A stretch of DNA of 64,000 bases from contig NZ_LFYO02000002.1 of the NCBI RefSeq assembly GCF_001182825.2, positions 248,001-312,000 of the forward strand, given 5' to 3'. Source of the stretch: Streptococcus sp. X13SY08 (lineage in GTDB: Bacteria; Bacillota; Bacilli; Lactobacillales; Streptococcaceae). This document shows, piece after piece, positions 37,180 to 46,258 of this stretch. The notes under the pieces are model-generated. The model made no database searches and was not told where the DNA came from. It worked only from the letters and a program-made list of their open reading frames with translations. Both the position numbers and the translations under genes were made by a program. The stretch's first letter is position 1. Each line of letters opens with the position of its first letter.

Positions 37180-38184
37180 ATGAAAAATAAAAAATTAATA
37201 GGAATTATAATAGCCATGTTAATAGCATTGGGACTTGAGATTTTCTTAGCACCGTCAAATGAGAATGAAATGGAACAAACAAACGAGAAAAAAACAGTCA
37301 AAGTAGGTGTCTTGCAATTTGTCACGCATGCCTCTTTAGATGAGATTTACAATGGTATTAAAGAAGGTCTCAAAGAAGGTGGTTACGAGGAACAAACCAA
37401 TTTGGAAATTGATTTCATGAATGCTGAGGGAGATCAATCGCAAGTGCAAACGATGAGTCATCAATTGGTCAATAATGGCAACGAGCTATTGATTGGAATT
37501 GCGACGCCAGCAGCGCAAGGGCTGGCAAATGCGACCACTGACTTTCCCATTATCATGGGAGCGGTGACCGATCCGATCGGAGCTAATTTGGTCACAGATT
37601 TAAAACATCCTGACGGCAATATCACAGGGGTTTCTGATCAAACGCCGGTCGTAGATGAGGTGAAATTGATGAAGGAAATCACGCCAGAAGCCAAAACAAT
37701 CGGAGTTTTGTATTCGTCAAATGAAGATAATTCAAAAATTCAAGTAGAAGAATTTGTAGCTGCGGCTGAAAAAGCTGGCTATGTCGTTGAAGAATTCGCA
37801 GTGCCATCGACCAATGAAATTGCGGCGACAGTTGAAGTCATGACTTCAAAAGTAGATGTCATCTTTACACCGATTGATAACACGATTGCGTCCGCATTTT
37901 CAACTGTAGTATCAGGAGCTAATAAAACAAAAACTCCAATCTTTACCAGTGTAGAGGATATGGTTGAAGGTGGAGGGATTGCTTCAGTGACGCTTAGCCA
38001 ATTTGACCTTGGTGTGGCAACTGGAAAAATGGCGGCTAAAGTCTTAGACGGTGATAAACCAGCGAATACGCCAGTCCAAATTTTCAATGAAGGGACTATT
38101 GTGGTTAACCAAAAAGTGGCAGAAGAACTAGGGATTACTTTGCCAGAAGCCGTATTGAAAAAGGCTAGTCGTGTCGTAGAATAA
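37180..38184 (+). CDS. trpX: Tryptophan-linked ABC transporter substrate-binding protein, TrpX
   Basis: 334-residue ABC_sub_bind protein. Paralogue of the two lipoproteins at 31-33 kb (VGVLQFVTHASLD, IGIATPAAQGL). Unlike them it has no lipobox cysteine; the N-terminal hydrophobic stretch (about 5-25) may act as a membrane anchor or be cleaved otherwise. The T-box with Trp specifier upstream makes tryptophan or a precursor the likely substrate. The preceding 37000-37150 stretch has a ctgaaatc/gatttcag hairpin and no gene. Confidence 0.88.
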   Translation: MKNKKLIGIIIAMLIALGLEIFLAPSNENEMEQTNEKKTVKVGVLQFVTHASLDEIYNGIKEGLKEGGYEEQTNLEIDFMNAEGDQSQVQTMSHQLVNNGNELLIGIATPAAQGLANATTDFPIIMGAVTDPIGANLVTDLKHPDGNITGVSDQTPVVDEVKLMKEITPEAKTIGVLYSSNEDNSKIQVEEFVAAAEKAGYVVEEFAVPSTNEIAATVEVMTSKVDVIFTPIDNTIASAFSTVVSGANKTKTPIFTSVEDMVEGGGIASVTLSQFDLGVATGKMAAKVLDGDKPANTPVQIFNEGTIVVNQKVAEELGITLPEAVLKKASRVVE

Positions 38185-38204
38185 AGAAACAAAAAGGAGA
38201 CAAG

Positions 38205-39025
38205 ATGATTGTATCAACTATTTCTCAAGGTCTACTCTGGACTGTTTTGAGTCTGGGAATCTTTATGACCTTTCGGATTTTGAAATTTCCAGATATGACG
38301 ACAGAGGGCTCTTTTCCATTAGGTGGGGCCGTTGCGGTCACTTTGTTAACAAATGGTGTCCATCCTATTTTAGCAACACTTGTGGCGATGATAGCGGGTT
38401 GTCTTGCAGGTTTGGTAACCGGACTTCTTTATACGAAAGGAAAGATTCCAACCATTTTGGCAGGAATTTTGGTGATGACATCTTGCCATTCTATTATGCT
38501 CATGATTATGGGGCGGGCTAATTTGGGTCTTCTCCATCGCTCAGTGATTCAAGATTTGTTGCCATTTTCTGATTCCATCAATAGCTTGCTACTGGGCTTC
38601 ATTAGTGTGGTTCTCGTCATCGGTCTTATGTATTTCTTCCTCCATACTCGTTTGGGACAGGCTTACATCGCAACAGGTGACAATCCTGATATGGCGCGTA
38701 GCTTTGGTGTCCATACTAGCAAAATGGAACTGATGGGTCTGGTGGTGTCAAATGGAATTATCGCACTTGCTGGGGCATTGATCGCTCAGCAGGACGGATT
38801 AGTCTTGTGATCGGCGAAGTCCTCTTTGGAAATCCGACTATGCTAGAGCGTCTCATAGCTATTGCAGTTGGAGCTATCCTCTATCAATTCCTGATTTTGG
38901 CAGTTATTCTCATGGGCGTCAATACCAGCTATCTTCGTATCTTCTCAGCCATTATTTTGGCAGCTTGCCTTATGATTCCTGAGTTCAAAGAAAAAGTTTT
39001 GAAAGGAGTGAAGCTGACACGATGA
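38205..39025 (+). pseudogene. trpY: TrpY-like ABC permease with internal deletion
   Basis: Permease of the same family as 33129-34019. The first 201 residues are intact to LIAQQDG. The expected segment corresponding to YADVNSGTGTIVIGLA of the paralogue is missing, and the frame ends in TGA at 38808. The remaining C-terminus (LVIGEVLFGNPTM to KGVKLTR) follows in another frame. Loss of about 46 bp is inferred. The stop overlaps trpZ by 4 nt. Confidence 0.85.
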
Positions 39026-39780
39026 AAGCAATTGTTGAATTAAAAAATGCTACAAAAGTCGTTAACAATGGTTTTGATGAAGATAAGGTCATTTTGGACA
39101 ATGTTAATCTAACCATTTATGAGCATGATTTCATTACTATTTTAGGGGGGAATGGTGCGGGTAAATCCACTCTTTTCAATATCATCGCAGGGACACTTTT
39201 TCTAACTAGTGGTTCAGTCCATATTCTTGGAGAAAATGTAACCAACTGGCCAGCTGAAAAACGGGCTAAATACTTATCTCGAGTCTTCCAAGATCCCAAA
39301 ATGGGAACAGCACCGCGGATGACTGTTGCGGAGAATCTATTGATTGCCATTCATCGTGGAGAATTTCGTGGTATGGCACCAAGAGATTTGGCAGCTCACA
39401 TAGAGGATTTTCGAAAACTCTTGGCGCGTGTGGGAAATGGTTTAGAAAAACATGTGGAAACACCTACAGGTCTTTTGTCAGGTGGACAGCGTCAAGCTCT
39501 CAGTCTCCTTATGTCAACGATCAAACGACCGGAACTTTTGCTTCTTGATGAGCATACTGCAGCGCTTGATCCTAAGACTAGCGTATCCCTTATGAGTTTG
39601 ACAGATGAATTGATTGCGACAAATCAATTAACCGCTCTGATGATCACTCATCATATGGAAGACGCGCTCAAACATGGGAATCGTTTGATTGTCATGAAGG
39701 ATGGAAAAATTGTCCAAGATGTCGCTCATGATGTTAAGCAGGCTATGAGTTTGGAAGATTATTACCAATTTTTTAAATAA
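39022..39780 (+). CDS. trpZ: TrpZ-like ABC transporter ATPase
   Basis: 252 residues, complete: Walker A GGNGAGKST (about residues 42-50), signature LLSGGQRQALSLL, Walker B LLLLDEHTAALDP and the H-loop MITHHMED. It would energise the T-box controlled transporter, although its permease partner is disrupted here. The ATG overlaps the trpY stop. Confidence 0.93.
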   Translation: MKAIVELKNATKVVNNGFDEDKVILDNVNLTIYEHDFITILGGNGAGKSTLFNIIAGTLFLTSGSVHILGENVTNWPAEKRAKYLSRVFQDPKMGTAPRMTVAENLLIAIHRGEFRGMAPRDLAAHIEDFRKLLARVGNGLEKHVETPTGLLSGGQRQALSLLMSTIKRPELLLLDEHTAALDPKTSVSLMSLTDELIATNQLTALMITHHMEDALKHGNRLIVMKDGKIVQDVAHDVKQAMSLEDYYQFFK

Positions 39781-39787
39781 GGAATCG

Positions 39788-39811
39788 AAGCTGAAGCCAT
39801 TCAGCTTTTTC
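39788..39811 (+). terminator. Rho-independent terminator of the trp transporter operon
   Basis: aagctgaa-gcca-ttcagctt stem with a T tract. Confidence 0.85.
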
Positions 39812-39840
39812 TTGAAAGAAAACGTTTTCTATTGTATAAT
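39812..39840 (+). promoter_or_regulatory. Promoter for the PrdX-like gene
   Basis: TTGAAA (39812-39817), 17-bp spacer, TGtTATAAT (-10 at 39835-39840). Confidence 0.8.
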
Positions 39841-39867
39841 AATACAGAATAAGGAGTGTGAATAAAT

Positions 39868-40350
39868 ATGAGCCAAGCTGTTCGTGATTGTTTGGATAAA
39901 ATGGGAATTTTCTATGAGATTGTGGAGCATCCACCTGCATTGACAACAGAAGAGGCCGATTCTTATATTGAAGGACTGGAAGGTGTACGCACCAAGTCTA
40001 TGTTCTTAACCAACAAGAAGAAAACTGCTTATTATTTGTTAATTATGGATGACCAAAAGCAGTTGGATATGGAAGCTTTCCGAGAAATTTCAGGGGCTAA
40101 CCGCATTCGCATGGCATCGGCAGATAGCTTGATGGAGAAGATGTCTTTACCCGCTGGAACAGTGTCAATTTTCGGTTTGCTCAATAATCCTGAAAAGGAT
40201 ATTCAAGTGTATTTTGATAAAGAGATTATGGACCAAGCTATTTTAACCTTCCATCCCAATATCAACAGTGAAACTATTTTTGTGAAAACATGCGATGTAT
40301 TAGAATTTGTCAAAGATTTGGGCTACGAGGCTCACATCATCAGTCTTTAA
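39868..40350 (+). CDS. Prolyl-tRNA editing / YbaK-PrdX family deacylase
   Basis: 160-residue freestanding editing-domain protein. The start YEIVEHPPALTTEEA and the central KSMFLTNKKKTAYYLLIMDDQKQLD match the PrdX/ProX branch, which hydrolyses mischarged tRNA-Pro in known members. The catalytic lysine would be in the KSMFL segment. AAGGAG precedes the ATG. Single gene with terminator. Confidence 0.85.
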   Translation: MSQAVRDCLDKMGIFYEIVEHPPALTTEEADSYIEGLEGVRTKSMFLTNKKKTAYYLLIMDDQKQLDMEAFREISGANRIRMASADSLMEKMSLPAGTVSIFGLLNNPEKDIQVYFDKEIMDQAILTFHPNINSETIFVKTCDVLEFVKDLGYEAHIISL

Positions 40351-40355
40351 ATACG

Positions 40356-40386
40356 AAAAACTCTGCTGAAATCAGTGGAGTTTTTT
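40356..40386 (+). terminator. Rho-independent terminator
   Basis: aaaaactc / gagttttt stem with an inner ctga/tcag helix and a T tract. Confidence 0.7.
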
Positions 40387-40413
40387 GAAAATTTTCGGGA
40401 AAGATAGTATAAT
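40385..40413 (+). promoter_or_regulatory. Promoter for rnjB
   Basis: TTGAAA (40385-40390), 17-bp spacer, TATAAT (40408-40413). A small gcgag/ctcgc hairpin follows at about 40425. Confidence 0.75.
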
Positions 40414-40460
40414 GAGAGAGATAGCGAGAAAGCTCGCAGCCGTCATTCGACTTGTTGACC

Positions 40461-40565
40461 ATGGGTAAAATTGACATAGCGCAGGCTGTTCAGATTTATC
40501 AAAACTTGGAGCAAGGACCGTTGGTAAGAAAATCATACATCATATATTTAGAAGGATTGCTATGA
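40461..40565 (+). CDS. Possible 34-residue ORF overlapping the rnjB start
   Basis: An ATG at 40461 opens MGKIDIAQAVQIYQNLEQG and continues to a TGA that overlaps the rnjB ATG (ATGA). No Shine-Dalgarno precedes it. It could be a coupling ORF or chance; the family is not recognised. Confidence 0.2.
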   Translation: MGKIDIAQAVQIYQNLEQGPLVRKSYIIYLEGLL

Positions 40566-42159
40566 GCGATATTAAAATTATTGCTTTGGGTGGTGTGCGG
40601 GAGAACGGTAAAAATCTCTACATCGCCGAAGTAGATGAGCACATTTTTGTGCTAGATGCAGGGCTTAAATACCCTGAAAATGAACAGTTGGGTGTGGACG
40701 TTATTGTTCCTAACTTTGACTATTTGGAAGAAAACAAGGATCGTGTTGCGGGTATCTTCTTGACGCACGGACATGCGGATGCCATTGGTGCTCTTCCTTA
40801 CTTGCTAGAAAAAGTCAAAGTGCCAGTTTTTGGATCTCATTTGACAATCGAATTGGCTAAGCTAGTCGTCAAAAACTACGCTGCCACTAAGAAATTTAAT
40901 GATTTCCATGTTATCAATTCTAAGGCAGAAATTGATTTTGGTGGACCAGTCATTTCTTTTTTCAAGACAACACACTCTATTCCAGAAAGTCTAGGAATTG
41001 TTGTCAAAACGGATGAAGGAAATATTGTCTATACAGGTGATTTCAAGTTTGACCAGGCTGCCAATCTATTTTACAGGACTGATTTTGCTCGTTTAGCAGA
41101 AATCGGCCGTGAAGGTGTCTTGGCGCTCTTGTCTGATTCATCCAATGCGGATAGTAATGTTCAAGTAGCTAGCATGCATGAAGAAGCTGAAGAAATTTTT
41201 GATACCATTGCAGATTGGGATGGTCGTGTCATTGTGGCTGCGGTGGCAAGTAACATTGCCCGTATTCAACAGATTTCCGCACAGCTATTTCTCTCAAAAA
41301 ATTGCACTTGGTTAGCGAGAAATTATTGATTAAACCAAAAGAAATGAATAAGTTTGACGACAGCGAACTCATTATTTTGGAGACAGGTCGCATGGGTGAG
41401 CCACTAGAGGGACTTCGTAAGATGTCTGTTGGTCGCCATCGTTATGTGGAAATCAAGGATGGAGACCTAGTTTTCATCGTTACAACGCCAAGTATTTCCA
41501 AGGAAGCTGTTGTAGCTAAAGTTGAGAATATGATCTACCAAGCGGGTGGTGTGGTTAAATCTATCACTAAAAACTTGCGGGTATCTGGTCATGGGAATGC
41601 GCGTGATTTGCAGCTTATGCTCAATATTCTTCGTCCAAAATTTCTCTTCCCAGTTCAAGGTGAATACCGTCAGTTGGATGCGCATGCAACAGCTGCACTA
41701 GAAATTGGTCACTTGCCAGAAAATATTTTCATCGTTAAGCGTGGTGATGTCATGCACTATGAAGAAGGTGACTTTGTCCATAATGGGGCTGTTCCAGCTG
41801 GTGACGTCATGATTGATGGAAATGCCATGGGTGATGTGGGGAATATCGTTCTTCGTGACCGCAAGATTTTATCAGAAGACGGGATTTTCATCGTGGCAAT
41901 CACAGTTAACCGGAAAGAAAAGAAAATTATTTCCAAGGCCAAGGTCCATACGCGTGGATTTGTCTATGTTAAGAAAAGTAAGGATATTTTGCGTGAGGCA
42001 TCTGATTTGGTCAATACATCGGTGGAAAATTACTTCACAAAAGATACCTTTGATTGGGGTGAATTGAAGGGAGCGGTGCGCGATGATTTATCCAAGTTCT
42101 TATACGATCAGACAAAGCGTCGTCCATCTATTTTGCCAGTAATTATGGAAGTTCGGTAA
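40562..42159 (+). pseudogene. rnjB: Ribonuclease J (J2-like) with internal frameshifting deletion
   Basis: Metallo-beta-lactamase/beta-CASP RNase central to mRNA decay. The N-terminal half is intact: the HGHADAIG metal motif, HSIPES, TGDFKFDQ and SDSSNA. After VASNIARIQQ (about 41272) roughly 20 residues expected before TAI-LKKLHLV are absent and the frame ends in NY-stop at 41329. LHLVSEKLLIKPKEM to ILPVIMEVR continues in another frame (from about 41302). RNases J are essential or nearly so in streptococci, so an assembly error is likely. AGAAGG precedes the ATG. Confidence 0.85.
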
Positions 42160-42171
42160 GATGTTACATCA

Positions 42172-42196
42172 AACAGCCTTCGGGGCTGTTTTTTCG
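42172..42196 (+). terminator. Rho-independent terminator
   Basis: aacagcc-ttcgg-ggctgtt stem with T6. Confidence 0.85.
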
Positions 42197-42209
42197 AAAG
42201 GAGAAACCT

Positions 42210-42992
42210 ATGGCTTTTATACAAATTGAGTATTATTCAGAAAGTTTGGGACAATTCCGTCAGGTAGAAGTTCTCTATCCAGATGCCAGCGAAGTGACCA
42301 AAGATGAAGCAACATCGACCGCTATTCCCGTGCTCTATCTTTTACATGGTATGAGTGGGAACCAGCACTCTTGGACAGGTCGAACCCATCTCACGCGTTT
42401 GGTGCGCTATACCAATCTTATTGTTGTGATGCCTAACACAGAAAATGGTTGGTATACCAATACCAAGTATGGAGTCAATTATTACGATGCCATTGCAACA
42501 GAATTGCCGCAAGTGATGCGTCGATTCTTTCCAAATATGACGGACAAGCGTGAAAAGACCTTTATTGCAGGTTTGTCTATGGGTGGTTACGGTGCCTTCA
42601 AATTAGCCTTTCTGACCAATCAATATGCTATGGCAGGTTCCTTTTCTGGAACTCTGCAATTTGACATGAACCTTAGAGGCGATACGCCGCAGGAAAAAGC
42701 TTATTGGAAGGGCGTTTTTGGAGAAGACGAGGAGTTTTTAGCTAGTGATAATCATTTGCTCAATGCCGCCAAAAAAGCGGATGGAAAGACCAAATTTTAC
42801 GCTTGGTGTGGTCAAGGAGATTTCCTTTTTCCAGCTAATGAAACTGCTATCGCAGATTTTAAAACAATTGGAATAGAGGTTGACTATAGAACAAACCACG
42901 GCACGCACGACTGGTATTATTGGGAAAAACAGATCGAACTTTTCTTAGAAATGCTGCCAATTGATTATGTAAAAGAAGAAAGATTATCTTAA
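42210..42992 (+). CDS. estA: Alpha/beta-hydrolase esterase (tributyrin esterase EstA-like)
   Basis: 260-residue esterase-D/EstA family hydrolase without signal peptide. LYLLHGMSGNQHSW (oxyanion region), nucleophile elbow GLSMGGYG (Ser about residue 121) and C-terminal HGTHDWYYW with the catalytic His are all present. Acts on short acyl esters in characterised lactic-acid-bacterium relatives. Gene order rnjB-estA is common in streptococci. GAAAGGAG precedes the ATG. Confidence 0.9.
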   Translation: MAFIQIEYYSESLGQFRQVEVLYPDASEVTKDEATSTAIPVLYLLHGMSGNQHSWTGRTHLTRLVRYTNLIVVMPNTENGWYTNTKYGVNYYDAIATELPQVMRRFFPNMTDKREKTFIAGLSMGGYGAFKLAFLTNQYAMAGSFSGTLQFDMNLRGDTPQEKAYWKGVFGEDEEFLASDNHLLNAAKKADGKTKFYAWCGQGDFLFPANETAIADFKTIGIEVDYRTNHGTHDWYYWEKQIELFLEMLPIDYVKEERLS

Positions 42993-42995
42993 GCA

Positions 42996-43026
42996 GAAGA
43001 CACTTGGTTTTTCAAGTGTTTTCTTT
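42996..43026 (+). terminator. Rho-independent terminator
   Basis: acacttg / caagtgt core stem extended by A and T runs. Confidence 0.75.
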
Positions 43027-43055
43027 TATGAAAATGGGAAAGTAGGGACAGTTTT

Positions 43056-43064
43056 TGCTATAAT
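43056..43064 (+). promoter_or_regulatory. Extended -10 promoter, probably leaderless
   Basis: TGcTATAAT with -10 at 43059-43064; the ATG of the ABC-F gene begins seven bases later. No clear -35 box. Confidence 0.65.
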
Positions 43065-43070
43065 AGACCT

Positions 43071-44920
43071 ATGATTATTTTAAGTGGAAATAAGATTGAG
43101 CGTTCCTTTTCAGGCGACGTTCTTTTCGATAATATTAACATTCAAGTAGATGAGCGTGACCGCATTGCTCTGGTTGGACGAAATGGTGCTGGAAAGTCGA
43201 CTCTTCTGAAGATTTTGGTGGGAGAAGAAGCACCTACTTCAGGTGATATCAACACCAAGCGTGATCTCAGTTTCTCTTACCTAGCGCAGGACAGTCGTTT
43301 TGAGTCGGAAAACACTATCTATGATGAGATGCTCCATGTCTTTGATGATCTTCGTCAGGATGAGCAGAAACTTCGTTCTATGGAGCTGAAAATGGCGGAG
43401 CTGACAGGTAGTGACTTGGATAAACTGATGCAGGACTACGACCGCTTGTCAGAAGAATTTAGACAGAGAGGCGGATTTACCTACGAGTCAGACATTCGAG
43501 CTATTTTGAATGGTTTCAAATTTGATCAGTCCATGTGGGAGATGAAAATCTCCGAACTTTCTGGCGGTCAAAATACGCGTTTAGCACTGGCAAAAATGCT
43601 TCTGGAAAAACCAGAACTCTTGGTATTGGATGAGCCAACCAATCATTTGGATATTGACACCATCGCCTGGCTGGAAAATTACTTGGTCAACTACCAAGGA
43701 GCTCTCATCATTGTCAGCCACGACCGCTATTTCCTTGATAAAGTAGCGACCATCACGCTGGACCTCAATCCACATAGTCTGGATCGCTACGTCGGAAATT
43801 ATTCCAAATTTATGGACTTAAAAGCGGAGAAATTAGTGACAGAAGCCAAGAATTATGAAAAGCAAGCCAAGGAGATTGCTAAGCTAGAAGATTTCATTCA
43901 GAAAAATATCGTCCGTGCCTCCACGACCAAACGAGCTCAATCACGCCGTAAACAACTGGAGAAAATGGAGCGCTTAGATAAGTCAACTGCCGGTCAAAAA
44001 TCTGCCCATATGACCTTCCATGCTGAAAAAGTATCAGGAAATGTCGTTCTGACAGTGACGGATGCGGCTATCGGTTACGACGGTCAGGTCTTAGCTGCGC
44101 CCATTGACCTTGATGTCAAAAAGATGGATGCCATCGCCATTGTCGGACCAAATGGAATCGGGAAAACCACCTTTATCAAGTCCGTCATTGGTGCTCTGCC
44201 ATTTATCAAGGGGACTTCAACCTACGGTGCCAATGTAGAAGTGGGCTATTACGATCAGACGCAGACCGCTTTGATGCCTAATAATACCGTTTTAGACGAG
44301 CTCTGGAATGACTTTTCGACGACACCGGAAGTGGAAATTCGTAATCGCCTCGGAGCTTTTCTCTTCTGGCAAAATTATCCATGGAAAATAATAATTTCCT
44401 GATTTTGGATGAGCCGACCAACCACTTGGATATCGATAGCAAGGAAGTGCTGGAAAACGCCCTGATTGAATTTGATGGCACGCTCCTCTTTGTCAGTCAT
44501 GACCGTTATTTCATCAATCGTGTCGCCATAAAAGTGCTGGAGATCTCAGAAAATGGCTCCACACTTTACCTAGGTGATTATGCTTATTATGTGGAGAAAA
44601 AAGCAGAGCTGGAAGCCATGGCAGCCGCTCAAGAGCAAGATGGTCAGGTAGCAGTAGAGGTACCAGTAACTAGCGCCAGCCATTATGAAGCCCAAAAAGC
44701 CAACCAAAAAGAAATCCGCAAAATCACTCGCCGCATCGCTGAAATCGAAGCACGTCTGGAAGTCATAGAAGCCGAAGAAGCTCAGCTAAATGAAGCCATG
44801 CTGTCAACCAACGACGCAGCCACCCTCATGGACCATCAGCGCCAAATCGACGCCTTTCAAGAAGAACAAGAAGCCCTCATTGAAGAATGGGAAGAATTGA
44901 GTATGCAGGTTGATGAGTAG
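43071..44920 (+). pseudogene. ABC-F ATPase with internal frameshifting deletion
   Basis: Duplicated ABC-ATPase without membrane domain, of the translation-associated ABC-F type. The first cassette is complete (GRNGAGKST, LSGGQNTRLALAKMLL, VLDEPTNHLD), as is the linker. In the second cassette GPNGIGKTT is present, but after NRLGAFLF (about 44360) the signature region (SGGE) is missing, about 64 bp, and the frame shifts. AKLSMENNNFLILDEPTNHLD continues in another frame to 44920. No Shine-Dalgarno precedes the ATG, which is where transcription should start. Confidence 0.85.
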
Positions 44921-44966
44921 GTGCTTGATATTCGGAAATTATAATAACCATGCAGAAAGGATTCCC

Positions 44967-45829
44967 ATGCCCAACTACGGTGAAGTTTTCAAAGAATTAC
45001 GAATCAATCGAAATTTGACCCTATCTCAGTTGGCAGATGAGGAGGTTTCAATAGCCCAGCTATCGCGCTTTGAGCGGGGGGAATCAGATTTGTCCATCAG
45101 CAAATTTTTCCATGCTTTGGATAAGATGCATCTAACAGCGGATGAATTCATGGATCGCGTACATGATTATAAGCGAATTGATCAGATTTCCCTCATGTCA
45201 CAGATGGCAAAACGACATTATCAGTCTGATGTAGCAGGCTTGGAATAATTGCGCCAGGCGGATCTAGAAAAGTATCAAGCCAATCCTAAGAATGAACTTG
45301 CACTTCTCAACAGTATTCTTTTTCGTGGGATGATTTGTGAGCTCAATCCTCAAGAAAACATGTACCAGAAGAGTTGGATGTGGTATCTGATCATCTTTTT
45401 TGCACGGAAGAATGGCATATTGACGAGCTCATTTTGATTGGCAATCTCTATCGTTTCTACGATACGGACTACATGTGCCGGTTGATAGATGAGGTGCTTG
45501 ACAGGGATTTTCTCTACCAAGAAATCGCTACCTACAAAAACTTAGTCGAAGTGACCCTATTAAATGTCATTCAGACCTTGGTAGAACGCGGAGCATTGTC
45601 CGAGGCCCGGCGGTATGATCAAAAACTGCAACCCATGATTGTCAACGAACGAAAGGCTTACCATCGCTTGATTTACCTCTATGTCAAGGGATTCCTTCTC
45701 TATGCTCTCGGTCAGGAAAATGGCAGAGCGGACATGGAGCGTGCCATCCAAGCCTTTGAGTGGATGGGGAGTTCTTACCATGCGACTACCTATCGCAAGC
45801 ATTTTGGGGAATATGTTAGAAACAGATAG
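44967..45829 (+). pseudogene. Rgg/GadR/MutR family transcriptional regulator, nonsense plus frameshift
   Basis: Helix-turn-helix N-terminus MPNYGEVFKELRINRNLTL..SQLADEEVSIAQLSRFERG, followed by the helical C-terminal domain typical of Rgg regulators (LIGNLYRFYDTDYMC, ...HFGEYVRNR). An in-frame TAA at 45246-45248 follows GLE, and LRQADLEKYQ continues in the same frame. A second lesion near 45360 (one base missing before GTACCAGAAG) shifts to VPEELDVVSDHLF. Rgg proteins respond to short peptides; the peptide gene downstream is a plausible partner. AGAAAGGA precedes the ATG. Confidence 0.85.
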
Positions 45830-46048
45830 AAAACAAAAGTACTGGAACGATCAAAGGGATTTCGGTGCTTTTTATGTTTCCCAATCTTTAGGCATCAACG
45901 TACCATCATAAACAGCCTAAAATTACCATTTAGGACGTTTTAATGACTGTTCAGGATTTGGATAAAAATTTTTATGAAAAAATGGTATAGTGAATTCGTC
46001 AAGATTGCAACATGACAAAATTTATATATTATTTTGAAGGTAGTTATT

Positions 46049-46219
46049 ATGAATAATAAATCATTACTGAAACAGATTACAATTGAAAAAAAGATCCTAG
46101 AATCAATAAATGGTGGATACGCAGTTTTTTTACCAGATGAAAAGCCAGTTGATATTGATGGCGATGGTAAATTTAGAGGAATTCTTGTGCCCAAAGTTGA
46201 TTTAAGAGCTAGACCGTAA
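46049..46219 (+). CDS. Double-glycine leader peptide (bacteriocin- or signal-like)
   Basis: 56-residue ORF. The leader ends ILESINGG, with hydrophobic residues at -4 (I), -7 (L) and -12 (I) as in substrates of peptidase-containing ABC transporters. The predicted mature peptide of 33 residues begins YAVFLPDEKP and holds a DIDGDGKF segment resembling a DxDxDG calcium loop. GAAGG lies eight bases before the ATG, and TGgTATAGT (45983-45991) could be the -10. It sits between a broken Rgg gene and a CPBP protease gene. Role inferred from layout; no dedicated transporter is encoded in this window. Confidence 0.65.
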   Translation: MNNKSLLKQITIEKKILESINGGYAVFLPDEKPVDIDGDGKFRGILVPKVDLRARP

Positions 46220-46258
46220 TAGACTACTATTGACTGTAGATAGAGGAGAGGGGATGAA

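Noticed and set aside
37779-38192. 137-codon ORF antisense to trpX
   Set aside because: Shadow of a conserved gene; no ribosome site or family.
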